From: Cognatundibacterium rivi
Lineage (GTDB): Bacteria; Pseudomonadota; Gammaproteobacteria; Burkholderiales; Burkholderiaceae_D
Direction: 5' to 3'
Length of the DNA stretch: 64,000 nt
NCBI RefSeq assembly: GCF_018139565.1
Contig: NZ_JAGSPK010000002.1
Location: forward strand, 868,001-932,000
Shown here in pieces: positions 44,033 through 54,600 of this stretch. The notes below the pieces were generated by a model that saw only the letters and a program-made list of their open reading frames with translations, was not told where the DNA came from and did not search any database. Made by a program: the position numbers and the translations under genes. Numbering within the stretch: position 1 is the stretch's first letter; each line of letters opens with the position of its first letter.

Positions 44033-47000
44033 ATGCGAACATCCAATCTCATCCATCATTTAGTGTTTGATCTGTCATTTGCTGACATGCAAACGGATGG
44101 TGCCACATCGGCTGATTGGATTAAATCGTCTCTGCTGCCGCTCATCGATCAGGTATTGGATGACATATGTATCGAATTGGGGATAGAAAAAAAGGAAGTT
44201 AAACGAATAGAAAAACTGGAAATCGACTTGGGATGTATTCTACAGGCTGAATCAGAATCCGAATTAGCACGTCGCCTGCGCACTCAATTGCGTAACACCT
44301 TATATTTCCAGATAAGCGATTCTTCTCATCATATCTCCGCACCAGAAGCCACCAACGAAGCACATCAGCATCTGCTGGACTTTCTGCAAACAGGACAAAT
44401 CAGTTGGAAGTATTTAAGTGACCGGACGAATGCACATAAAAAACTTTTGCAAGCCGTTCTCGACGAAGGATGGCCAGATAACTTACTGCGTAGTCTGGTG
44501 TCGAATCAGCGCCAGTTACTGCGTTTAATCCGCCAATTTGATACCGGCACATTGTTCGCCATATTGCGCCAGGCGTTACGCGACTGGCCAGAAGATAATC
44601 AGGATTTACTGTTTGACTGGCTGACTCTGGAGCTTATCACCCTTCACGGTAACCATCCGTTAACTGAACAATTCTGGTTGTCAGTAATACCTCTTATTCA
44701 TTCTGCTGACAAGAATTTCGACTCAGTAATACAAGCGTGGTTGTCTGTCCAGCAAAAAAATAAAAACCAGGTCATCCACATTTACCAAAATTTTCTGGAA
44801 AAGAATTCATATTTGTCGCAGCAGTCACGTGTTGCGATGAATGAGGCTATACAAAAACTTCGTGCGGCGACGGCTACTTCTGTGTCATCAGAAAAATTAC
44901 AGATGAACAGCAAAGCGAACGAGCTTGTACGTTCATATCGCATGAAAATACTAGCTTCGAGAAGTTCACTTGCCAACGCAGAATATTTATCGTCTGAAAA
45001 AAAATTCAAGACTGGGAAAATCTCGTCTCCATCGATATTAAATACAAACATTCCTGAAAACACAGACGACAGGAATATAAGCCGGCAATTGATGACCGTA
45101 CTATCCTCAGACGACAGAGAACATCCGGTATCAACAACCTCGTTGAATCAATTATTCAACAGCAGCGCCGATTCTATACGAGCACAACACAGTAATGCCT
45201 GGCAACAGTGGTTAAATGAATTCCCGGTAACAAGTTGCCTTGATCTGATCGCAGTCCTGCAAGAGCATTGTAGTGAGTACATTCACGGACAATTAAAAAA
45301 TAATCTGCACACGCTCAGTAAAGAGTGTCTGGATCAGCTCGTTACGTATGCGCTATGTGCACGGGTCAATAGCCTTGAAGTCGCAGATCTGGAGCGTATG
45401 CTGGCCGGGAACAGGATGTTGACTACGCCATTTCCAAAACAGGTACACGAGCAAGAATTACAGAAAAGCGTTGCCATAGAAAAAATTGAAGCAATACCTG
45501 AAGTTGCAAAAAAAATTCCTCAAAGCCAGATATTAAGTGCATTAAAAAACGCCGATGTCTCGCGTTTATCAGGCCTCTGGAATCTGCTGATCAACAAGCA
45601 TCCGGCACTAATTCTCAAGTTATTACCAGATCACAAAATACAATGGCTGGAGCGTTTTCCACTGCACTTCCTGAGCGACATAGGCAGAATAGTACAAACA
45701 GAAGCCAGCAGTGTATGGCAACCCAAAATCCAATTAGGTTATCACGCTCAGATTGATGCCGCGATCCGCGCCGGCTTTGATATTTTATTTACTGCACAAA
45801 CTCAGACGCTATCAATCCAAAGTTTTATCGCTAAAATAAAAACACTGATCCGCGAGCAACCGTCGTTGGCTGAGATCTTACAGTCGATCGTAGAAAATGC
45901 ACCTGCATCATCCGCATTGACCCGCCATGATCCCGCGGTTACTGCTGCGGAACTTACTTCTACGGTCGTTAATGAAGAAGCAGATAACTACACAACAGTA
46001 TCTACGTTGCCAGCAGCACTTTGCAGCAACGACACGACCATACTTTCCACAGCAATTGAATACGCGTTAGCAAACGACATGCCCTTGCTGATTCGCATCC
46101 GACATCAGCATTGGCGCAGGTGGTGGAAAAACCTTCCAAAACATCTTCTTAGCGCGCTCATTCTTCAATTACATGCATCGTTACGCCCTGAACTACAGAT
46201 AATATTGCAGACAAAAAATGGCATTTCTTTATCTACAATAGAGAGACTTATTCCTTTGCTGTTAGCCAGCCCAGAAAACTCTTTCAGCAGAGAACAACTC
46301 AGCGCAATTATTAAGGTGGATGAAAAGCCGCTTGAGATTAGTAACGCTGACAACGCCAACCTGGTGACCAACACCTCCATCAGAAATAGTGGCGACACAA
46401 ACGATGTTCCTGATGAGTTGAATGAATTAACTGTTGCTTTTCAGCGCGCAGACATACGCCGGATAAATGTAATCTGGCCAGCACTTATTGCGAGTCACAC
46501 CAGACAATTACAAAGTACGTGGCTCTCACTCACACATCCGCAGAGAAATACATTAATTGCTCAGCTACCGATAGAAAAACAGCTTGTCTTGATACAGATT
46601 TTGCATCCGGACTTTGCGCACTATGTAAAAGAACTGAATGTTTACGCCAATACGCTGGCAAACATTATTTCGGATAACAGAGCAACAATTTCGTTAGCAG
46701 CAGAGAAAATTTCCGCTAACGTCATCTTGAAAAAGGTATGCACATTTTGTTTACAAGCTGAACCATCGTCGGAAAAAATGACGATTAAAAATATTTTTAT
46801 GGTGGCTTTCGCAGACAAATCGAACATTGATCAAAATAGCTTGCAACGCATCTGTAGCGACACCCGCTTAGCTGATACAAAGTATCTGCGTCATATTTTC
46901 CCATCTGAAAACGTCTCTTTGAAAAACGAGAGCACTCCCTTGTCAGACAGTTTCAGGGCATGGCAACAAAGCAGGATACAACTGCAGAATTTAGGTCTCA

Positions 47001-50000
47001 ACAGAAATGAATTACTTCGCTATTTACATTGGCTGATCTGGCATCAAAACGCTAACGAAGGAAAAGATTTTAGCCTGATGTTAGCCAGTATAAAAGAAGC
47101 GGAAAAACATTCCAGCGCACCAGAGCTTTTCCTGCAATACGTACTTGAAGCCATCAAGAATGGCGAAAACATTGACATAGATTCTTTAAGAAAAAAAACA
47201 GACAATCAGCCAGCGACTTCGCGCCAGCAAGCTCAAGCTTTCCGATCAGCGACTAATGATCCAGCTGAAAATCGCCCGAAAAATCTAAACGAAGAATACG
47301 TCGCCCCTGCTAAGCACGAGACAAGTGCAACCCAACCTACACTCATGGAAAATATTGAGTTAATTAATCAAGTTGATCAGGCTTTATTATCGGACACAGG
47401 CTGGAGTGACGTCCTTGCACTGCTAAAGCAGCAGCCGGAAGTATTGCCAATATTACGCAGTGCCCAATTACATCGGTTCATATCAACATGGGTACATCAG
47501 GCTGCGAGTAAGGGTATTTCATCCATATTTTTAGATGAAATGGAAAATCTGGCGTTGACAACAAATTCCATTCGCCTTTTTTATATCAACATCATCCAGC
47601 AGCTCCTGAACGATGACAATGGCGATCTGCCGAACCTGGAAACACTGCGTCGAAAACTAACTGAAATAAGCACATACGCCCGTAATGATCTGCGTCAGCC
47701 ACCGTTGAACGGTCTTACTGAAGCAGCGCTTCTCCCCATGACTAAACCAGGTGCCACAACGAAGGATAAAGCGTCATTCAGCTCACAATTGCTGCAGTTG
47801 TTATCAGCGACCTCGTCGATAAATAGCCATCAAGCATCTGCTGCGATCAATAGCGTCGGCATCACCGGAGAAAATTGGCATGCAAAGCAGGTATCTGATA
47901 CGACGAAGTACTCAACAGAGTTTTTACCAACTCTGAATAAACTGGCATTTCGTCAGTGGGTTTATCAATGGCTGAACTTAACTGCATCCTCAGTCCTTGA
48001 CGAAAGCCAGTCAGATGGATCGCAACTCGACATTAGCTTTTCAAATACATCAACAGAAATTTTTACGAACTTACTACAAGCAATCAACGACACGACTCCA
48101 GCATCTGTCATAAAAACGTTTCAGGAAATGGCCGATGCCAGCTTCCATCTGGATAAACAATTCTGGTCAGTCATAAACAAGCATAGCCGGGATAATTCGG
48201 CAGATGAAATCGTTTATCAACAATGTGTCGCGCTCATTCATCAGGTTCCCTGGAACAGAATCACACCTGACGAGCTTTCGTCCACGCAAGGCAATACACC
48301 TGGTAACGTAACGGCGAGCCATCAGTCCCCTCTGTCGATGAGTACGCAAACGACGCTGACTGCGCAGCTCGCACATGCGTTGTTGCATAGTCAGTTAAAC
48401 AAGCTGAGCCATATCTGGCCTGAACTGATTCAATATCATCGTGATCTTTTAGCGCAAGCGCAGTGGCGTTATTTACGTCGCATTGATCTGCGCAACAAAC
48501 TGATCGCTGATCACAATCCGGCGATACTAAAAGATTTAGTCGCCGCGCTATCTGAGACGGCGGCCCATCTTCTCGAAGAATTATGGCATCAATGGGAAAG
48601 TTATCGACCAGCGTTATTGAACGACATGCCATTAATCACATGCCAGCAGAAGAGCCTGGCATCCGTGTTTAATGCTCTTCTGGAGCAGAAGATAGATTCA
48701 GACGATGTCTCTGCTATAGCCACTTCGATTCTGACGGCACTGACAGAAAAGCCTTTGTCTCATTCCCTTACGCAGGAAATCGCCATTTACTGGAAAGCAG
48801 CAAGCCACTCCGGGCAGACACCGCATTGGTTTGCTGCGCTTCAGATTCTATTTCCTGAGACAGACTGGCATAAACAAGAGTGGCAACAACAATTACTTCT
48901 CCGCTTAAAACAAAGCGATCCAACAGCCACCAGAGAATTCTGGAAAAGCCTTGCCCGACATCTGGAAAAGAATACTGTTCAGCTTGCGCCAGGCAATATA
49001 TTTCATGAAGAAACCAGCAAAGAAACTGATACCGCCATACCACATGCCATAGGCGACACTACGAACACGCTGATCAATACCCTGCAGACGACGCCGGTTC
49101 AGACAACAGCAAAGCCTCATGACATCCTCAGTGCCATGATCATAGCTGCGTTGAAATTGGCGAGGCCATCTTGGTTATCGTCGGATGGCAATGTCAGTAA
49201 CACAGAGAATGGTACGCAGCCGAAACAAGCGCCACCGGAAAACTGGATTTCACAATGTGTATTGCTGCTGCAAAAGCATGCCCCGCTATCGACGCGTGAT
49301 GAGCAATTTCTGAACTTTATCTTAGATAAAATTTTCGAGATACCAGTTTCTGCCGGCGAAGAAATATCACTCGCCTTACACTCGGAAGTCGCTATCGCCC
49401 GGCTGGTTGATGCAGTTTCCTGTACAACCCTGCAAAGACTCTGCCATTGTCTTACGCCGGAACTGGATATGCGATTACCTGAGTTAGTAACGCAGATAGA
49501 AAATGCGCTGGGAATTAGCCTGAAGCTGACTCAAACCATTTTTCTAAAGCAGACGTGGTTAGCAATTTATCGAGCTCAGTTCACCCAGTCACGTCCGGTG
49601 ACGATGCTGGAATTTGTCACTCGCTTCCTGCGCGAGCTGTGCAGTGTATATCCGTTGCCTGACGTTGATAGCTGCCTTCAACTGCTCAATGAACATCTCC
49701 AGCAAACAGACATTCCAAAAGTAATGCAGACGAATCCTCAAGGCACTGAGGCATCGACACAGCATATAGCAGAGCCGGCAGTGAACATCCAGGATACACA
49801 TGTTATCAATGCGGGCTTAGTCATCGTCGCCCCGTACATTCAACGCCTGTTCACTATCTTAGAACTGACCAAAAATGCAGCCTTTATCGACGACGCGGCC
49901 GCGGAACGAGCAATACATCTTTTACAGTACATCGTCACAGGTGAAGAGCAAACTCCAGAATATCAACTGAGCCTGAACAAACTCTTATGCGGCGTACACG

Positions 50001-50290
50001 GAGGAATTCCCATCGTAGCGGGAATACAGATGACGGATCATGAAAAGGAAGTGATCCAGCAAATGCTGCAGGGAGTAATTACACATTGGAGTGCGATCGG
50101 AAAAACGTCGATTCAAGGCCTGCGTGAAACGTTTTTGCAAAGAGAAGGACATTTATACAAGCAAGAAGAAAGCTGGCAATTACAGATTCCATCGGCAACA
50201 TTTGACATGCTGTTAGATCGCCTTCCCTGGAGCTTTTCCATGATTAAGTTTCCATGGATGCCAGAACCCTTACACGTTACCTGGCGTTAA
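44033..50290 (+). CDS. Contractile injection system tape-measure protein (CIS_TMP), unusually long
   Basis: A 2085-residue protein. The N-terminus (I-E-K-L-E-I-D-L-G, and L-L-D-F-L-Q-T-G-Q-I-S-W near residue 110) and the C-terminus from about residue 1926 (N-A-G-L-V-I-V-A-P-Y-I-Q-R-L-F, then R-A-I-H-L-L-Q-Y-I-V-T-G, L-N-K-L-L-C-G, ending D-R-L-P-W-S-F-S-M-I and P-W-M-P-E-P-L) are the CIS_TMP family ends. Between them the chain is mainly helical and contains diverged internal repeats near residues 500, 680, 800 and 1450. Tape-measure proteins set tail length and may hold cargo. In operon position it replaces Afp14. Confidence 0.88.
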   Translation: MRTSNLIHHLVFDLSFADMQTDGATSADWIKSSLLPLIDQVLDDICIELGIEKKEVKRIEKLEIDLGCILQAESESELARRLRTQLRNTLYFQISDSSHHISAPEATNEAHQHLLDFLQTGQISWKYLSDRTNAHKKLLQAVLDEGWPDNLLRSLVSNQRQLLRLIRQFDTGTLFAILRQALRDWPEDNQDLLFDWLTLELITLHGNHPLTEQFWLSVIPLIHSADKNFDSVIQAWLSVQQKNKNQVIHIYQNFLEKNSYLSQQSRVAMNEAIQKLRAATATSVSSEKLQMNSKANELVRSYRMKILASRSSLANAEYLSSEKKFKTGKISSPSILNTNIPENTDDRNISRQLMTVLSSDDREHPVSTTSLNQLFNSSADSIRAQHSNAWQQWLNEFPVTSCLDLIAVLQEHCSEYIHGQLKNNLHTLSKECLDQLVTYALCARVNSLEVADLERMLAGNRMLTTPFPKQVHEQELQKSVAIEKIEAIPEVAKKIPQSQILSALKNADVSRLSGLWNLLINKHPALILKLLPDHKIQWLERFPLHFLSDIGRIVQTEASSVWQPKIQLGYHAQIDAAIRAGFDILFTAQTQTLSIQSFIAKIKTLIREQPSLAEILQSIVENAPASSALTRHDPAVTAAELTSTVVNEEADNYTTVSTLPAALCSNDTTILSTAIEYALANDMPLLIRIRHQHWRRWWKNLPKHLLSALILQLHASLRPELQIILQTKNGISLSTIERLIPLLLASPENSFSREQLSAIIKVDEKPLEISNADNANLVTNTSIRNSGDTNDVPDELNELTVAFQRADIRRINVIWPALIASHTRQLQSTWLSLTHPQRNTLIAQLPIEKQLVLIQILHPDFAHYVKELNVYANTLANIISDNRATISLAAEKISANVILKKVCTFCLQAEPSSEKMTIKNIFMVAFADKSNIDQNSLQRICSDTRLADTKYLRHIFPSENVSLKNESTPLSDSFRAWQQSRIQLQNLGLNRNELLRYLHWLIWHQNANEGKDFSLMLASIKEAEKHSSAPELFLQYVLEAIKNGENIDIDSLRKKTDNQPATSRQQAQAFRSATNDPAENRPKNLNEEYVAPAKHETSATQPTLMENIELINQVDQALLSDTGWSDVLALLKQQPEVLPILRSAQLHRFISTWVHQAASKGISSIFLDEMENLALTTNSIRLFYINIIQQLLNDDNGDLPNLETLRRKLTEISTYARNDLRQPPLNGLTEAALLPMTKPGATTKDKASFSSQLLQLLSATSSINSHQASAAINSVGITGENWHAKQVSDTTKYSTEFLPTLNKLAFRQWVYQWLNLTASSVLDESQSDGSQLDISFSNTSTEIFTNLLQAINDTTPASVIKTFQEMADASFHLDKQFWSVINKHSRDNSADEIVYQQCVALIHQVPWNRITPDELSSTQGNTPGNVTASHQSPLSMSTQTTLTAQLAHALLHSQLNKLSHIWPELIQYHRDLLAQAQWRYLRRIDLRNKLIADHNPAILKDLVAALSETAAHLLEELWHQWESYRPALLNDMPLITCQQKSLASVFNALLEQKIDSDDVSAIATSILTALTEKPLSHSLTQEIAIYWKAASHSGQTPHWFAALQILFPETDWHKQEWQQQLLLRLKQSDPTATREFWKSLARHLEKNTVQLAPGNIFHEETSKETDTAIPHAIGDTTNTLINTLQTTPVQTTAKPHDILSAMIIAALKLARPSWLSSDGNVSNTENGTQPKQAPPENWISQCVLLLQKHAPLSTRDEQFLNFILDKIFEIPVSAGEEISLALHSEVAIARLVDAVSCTTLQRLCHCLTPELDMRLPELVTQIENALGISLKLTQTIFLKQTWLAIYRAQFTQSRPVTMLEFVTRFLRELCSVYPLPDVDSCLQLLNEHLQQTDIPKVMQTNPQGTEASTQHIAEPAVNIQDTHVINAGLVIVAPYIQRLFTILELTKNAAFIDDAAAERAIHLLQYIVTGEEQTPEYQLSLNKLLCGVHGGIPIVAGIQMTDHEKEVIQQMLQGVITHWSAIGKTSIQGLRETFLQREGHLYKQEESWQLQIPSATFDMLLDRLPWSFSMIKFPWMPEPLHVTWR

Positions 50291-50299
50291 ACACTGATC

Positions 50300-51655
50300 A
50301 TGACTCTGATGATGACAAATACAATTGCCGATTGTCTGGAACAAGAAATTGCCTGGTTCGGTCGCGTCTGTGAGACCCGCATGAACGCTTACTTTCAGCA
50401 AAGTGAAAATGCGATCGATCTGGAGGCTGCTTGCCCAGCACCAGATATCTCGCAGTCCCCCAGCCCCTATGCGAGTTTGGTACGGGAACACAACATGAGT
50501 TTTTCTGAGCGTGTCGTGCTGATGCTGGCATTCATTCCTTATTTACGACCACAGGTGCTCGATATTTTTTCTATGCAGAATGCCGTCTTGGGACGACCTT
50601 ACAGTGAAATTGGCGGCTGGCATGGAAAGAGTCACATTGGCTTTTTACCCACCTGCGAAACTGCTTCGTTTATTCTGGCAGGCACTGATCTCGCAACCCG
50701 TTTTGCGGTTGCCCGCCTGTTCAGAGATGAGCATTTTTTTCACAAGCACGGAATACTCAAACTGGAACAGAAAGACAGTGGCGAACCCTTCTTTAACTCC
50801 GCCCTGTCGCTCAGTAATGAATACCTGCAACGTCTGGCAGATGGAGAAATTCACAAACCTGATTTCAGCGCCAGCTTTCCAGCGAAGCTGATGCAATCGC
50901 AACTGACCTGGTCTGATCTGGTCTTAAATGCTGACGTCATGGAAGAAGTGGAAAACATCGTCACCTGGTTAAAGCAACCAGCACAAATATTGCAGACATG
51001 GGGATTAGAGAAATCTCTGAAGCCCGGTTATCGAACATTATTTTATGGCCCACCCGGAACCGGTAAAACGCTCACTGCCAGTCTAATCGGCAAAGCCGTG
51101 GATGCCGATGTTTACCGGATTGACTTGTCGATGCTGGTATCCAAGTACATCGGTGAAACGGAAAAAAATCTGGCCAGCGTTTTTGACCAGGCACAGAACA
51201 AACGCTGGATATTGTTTTTTGACGAAGCTGACTCTCTGTTTGGAAAACGCACGCAGACAAGCAATTCCAATGACAGGCATGCAAATCAGGAAATCTCTTA
51301 TCTGCTGCAACGGGTCGAAGATTTCCCTGGGGTGATCATCCTCGCAACGAATCTGAAAGCCAACATTGATGCTGCATTCTCACGTCGCTTTCAGAGCGAG
51401 GTTTATTTCGCAATGCCGGATGCAAAACAGCGGGAGCGGCTCTGGCAAGGTCTTTTCGGAACCACAGGAAAGCTGGCACCAGATGTGAATTTTGGAGAGA
51501 TTGCAGAACGCTATGAACTTGCCGGTGGCGCGTTACTGAATGTGGCTCGTTATGCGGCAATTCGCGCAGTCAGGAATCAACGGGATGTAATCATACAAGA
51601 CGATCTGCTGGCGGGTATCAGCAGAGAATTGATGAAGGATGGGAAAACATTGTGA
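50300..51655 (+). CDS. AAA+ ATPase of the eCIS (Afp15/Pvc15-like)
   Basis: A 451-residue protein with an N-terminal helical domain of about 200 residues and one AAA+ domain: Walker A G250-P-P-G-T-G-K256-T, Walker B L-F-F-D308-E309-A-D, the pore-type Y-I-G-E-T-E-K-N and sensor/arginine residues in A-F-S-R-R-F. Afp15/Pvc15 ATPases load or unfold toxin cargo or aid assembly. No clear ribosome-binding site; internal ATGs at 50309/50312 could be used. The stop overlaps the following GTG (GTGA). Confidence 0.93.
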   Translation: MTLMMTNTIADCLEQEIAWFGRVCETRMNAYFQQSENAIDLEAACPAPDISQSPSPYASLVREHNMSFSERVVLMLAFIPYLRPQVLDIFSMQNAVLGRPYSEIGGWHGKSHIGFLPTCETASFILAGTDLATRFAVARLFRDEHFFHKHGILKLEQKDSGEPFFNSALSLSNEYLQRLADGEIHKPDFSASFPAKLMQSQLTWSDLVLNADVMEEVENIVTWLKQPAQILQTWGLEKSLKPGYRTLFYGPPGTGKTLTASLIGKAVDADVYRIDLSMLVSKYIGETEKNLASVFDQAQNKRWILFFDEADSLFGKRTQTSNSNDRHANQEISYLLQRVEDFPGVIILATNLKANIDAAFSRRFQSEVYFAMPDAKQRERLWQGLFGTTGKLAPDVNFGEIAERYELAGGALLNVARYAAIRAVRNQRDVIIQDDLLAGISRELMKDGKTL

Positions 51656-54600
51656 AACCGCTATTCAATCTACCATCGGCAAAAAACGATACTGTCCGGA
51701 GCCTTATGCACTTTCGTTTGCCAGTTAATGCGACCATTCTGATGCGAAAATCTTTACTGGGTGCCAGCCTGCTGCTATCAAGCTGGCTGACATCCGGTCT
51801 CTGTCACGCTCAGAGCACTTCTGCCAGTGTGCCCGCTGCGACATCAGAAGCACTTGCTGCCAGCAAAAGTGTAGAAAATAATAAACCGCCAGAGATACAG
51901 AAAGCAGTAGCCGCAACTACAGCAAATACGCAGGTGATCACGGTTACCGGTTACGACCGTCGTATCCGGCAGGAACACTTTAAAGGCTTGAGTAAAAACA
52001 GCATTCTTCAGATGCAAAAACAACTGGGTTTGATCTACCAGGATCTTGCTGAATGGAAGCGGGATTTTTCTCTCAAACAGGCCCCCTTAAGTGACGGTAT
52101 CGTCGGTCCCATCACGCTTTCATGGCTGCAACGGTTCGGATTTAATTTCAAGATCAATGCGGAAGGCGATTATGCGAACGCCTTCGCCGACAATATTAAC
52201 CGCATCGCAGCATTCGGCGAGAAACATAAAAGCGAACTGCAAATTTTAGTGAGCCCGGAATTTGAAAGCTGGGATTCATCTCAGTCAGAAAAAATCAAAA
52301 CAAAAGACTATCAGATCCGCCGCCAGGGAAATGACAGCGAACTGATAGAACTCGTCAATCGCTTTCGCGGCAGCAGAAAAACGGCGCCACGAATTGCCCA
52401 AAACAGAAACATCGATGAAAGTGCTTACTTTACTTATAGCCTGAGCCAGGCAGATCTTGAAGTGCTTGGCAGTAAAGATCAGGTGATTCAGATTCTGAGC
52501 ACATTGAAGGATAAAGAATTCAATTCAACCGAAGCACTCAGGGTTGCCGTATCTCAGGCAATGGGGGAGCGCGATTATTTCATCCGGCAGCTCTGGCCTT
52601 TAATCGAAAAAAATGCCGGTGTTTTCGATGGCTATCTGATCAATGAAGCTGCACTGACTAAATTAAAACAGACGAGCGAGTTCCCTGCCGCTGTCATCGA
52701 TGAATTGCGTCTGCAAGGAACGCAATACTTCAAGGAAAGGGACGATTTCGACAAGTTTCTTAAAGAACTCAGTGAAAAAGTCATACCGCTCTCTGATGAT
52801 GAGCGCAATAGCATTGCGGATGCAGCGCTGGTGTTTGACAACGTGCATCTGACGGAACAGTCGATCAATATCATTAAAAGTGAGCTAAAGGGCAACATAC
52901 AGAATACCGGCCTACCCGCCGTTGTCGTTCGTGCCTTACAACAAATGAAGGATGTCAACTATCCAGAGATCAGCCTTTTCAGGGCTGCTGCGATCTCTAA
53001 AATCGCGATGAGCATCGGTGCCTGCAAGCTGAATTCGCCATCCAACAATAGCTTTGTCGGCACACTCAGAATGAGCGATGAAGAATTTTCTCTTCTAAAA
53101 AAAGAGTTAAACAGTTTGCAGCCACAAGCGATTGATGGAAAAAACACGATAGGAAACAATATCGATAATACGTTCAGCGAACTGGAAAAACTACGTGCCC
53201 AGCTCAGCCTGTGCGATAGCGATACTCTGCGAAACTCCAGAACTCTGGTGCAAAGCATTTATCAGACTTATCTGGGAGTTGCGATTGAAAACATCGCAAA
53301 AAAACGTATCCCCGACGAAATTTCTCCGATACAGATAAAAGGCAACGACTGCGGGTGCGCTTTAGATGAATTTTCTGGAACAGTTTATGGTTTTTATCCA
53401 TACTGGAACAATCAGAAAACGCCGCAGACCATCAATTTTCAGGTTCTGAACCGGGTCGCTTACTACGGCTTAACGGTAGACAACGTTGGCGAACTGCATC
53501 TTGGATCAGATAATTTTGATGTAAGAAATGGCAGCGCCAAAGAAAATCAGTTCCTGAATACTGCACGTCAATACAATTCAAAGGTCGATTGGGTCATACA
53601 AAAAAATGACTGGAATGGCGATTGGCGCAAACAATCAAGGGCAAACAAACAAGCTGTATTCAAAAAACTGGTGAGTAATATTACCTTGTTATTGCATACC
53701 AGACTGACCGATGCCGCCTCTAAATTAAGACCGTACACCAGTTTCGGTCTGGTAAATACACCGACACGCGGGGATGGCGTCACGATCTATTTTCAGAATT
53801 ATCCGCAAGATGCAGACGCGGCACTGCTCTTCAATGAGTTTTATGCTGACCTGCGTAAAGAGTTAGCGCAGGATAATGTCTGGCTCAATATACTGGTGTC
53901 TCAAGAGACCTTTACCAATGGTCAGGAAAATAAACGCAGCGCTTTAAGCCTGACTAATCTGGTGAACTTGCAGAAAAAGGCAGATCTGCAATTAAGCGGT
54001 TCCGGTAGCAATAAACCTGTCGTCGAGGAACACATCCTGGTTTTGTTAGAAGAGCCCAGTTCCGATGCAAAAAAACGTCTGCAGGGTGATATCGAAAATG
54101 AAGCTGGCTTACATGGTGAAAGACGTGCAAGGTTTTTACGTCGGGTGATTCCGGTCGTGCAGTTTGACAATCACAACTGGCAGCAACTGGAAGACGATAT
54201 CGTGTACGCAAGCGATAATTTCGGTGGAATTGGTTTCTGGGCGCCTGATTTCAATAATCTGGCAACGCCCATCACAGATATGACGCAATCATGCAATAAC
54301 GGTAAAAACATCGCTTTGTGCGTGTTGAAAAATAACCGGGAACAAGATCAGGTAGAAAACCAGCCCTCTGTCGTCGAAAAATTTACCTGCGTCTACCGAG
54401 GCTATTTGCAATTAATGCTGACATTGCTGGTGTTACTGGCAATTACCTTAGCCATACTCTATTTCAAGTATTGTGAAGTGCAGAATCTGGTTAAGAAATA
54501 CTTTTTATGGGTATTAGCGCTGATGCTGATTCCTATCTTCCTGCTTTTTACTTTATTGCTTTTTTATGATCCCTATATGGTCAATTTATCGAAAGGAAAA

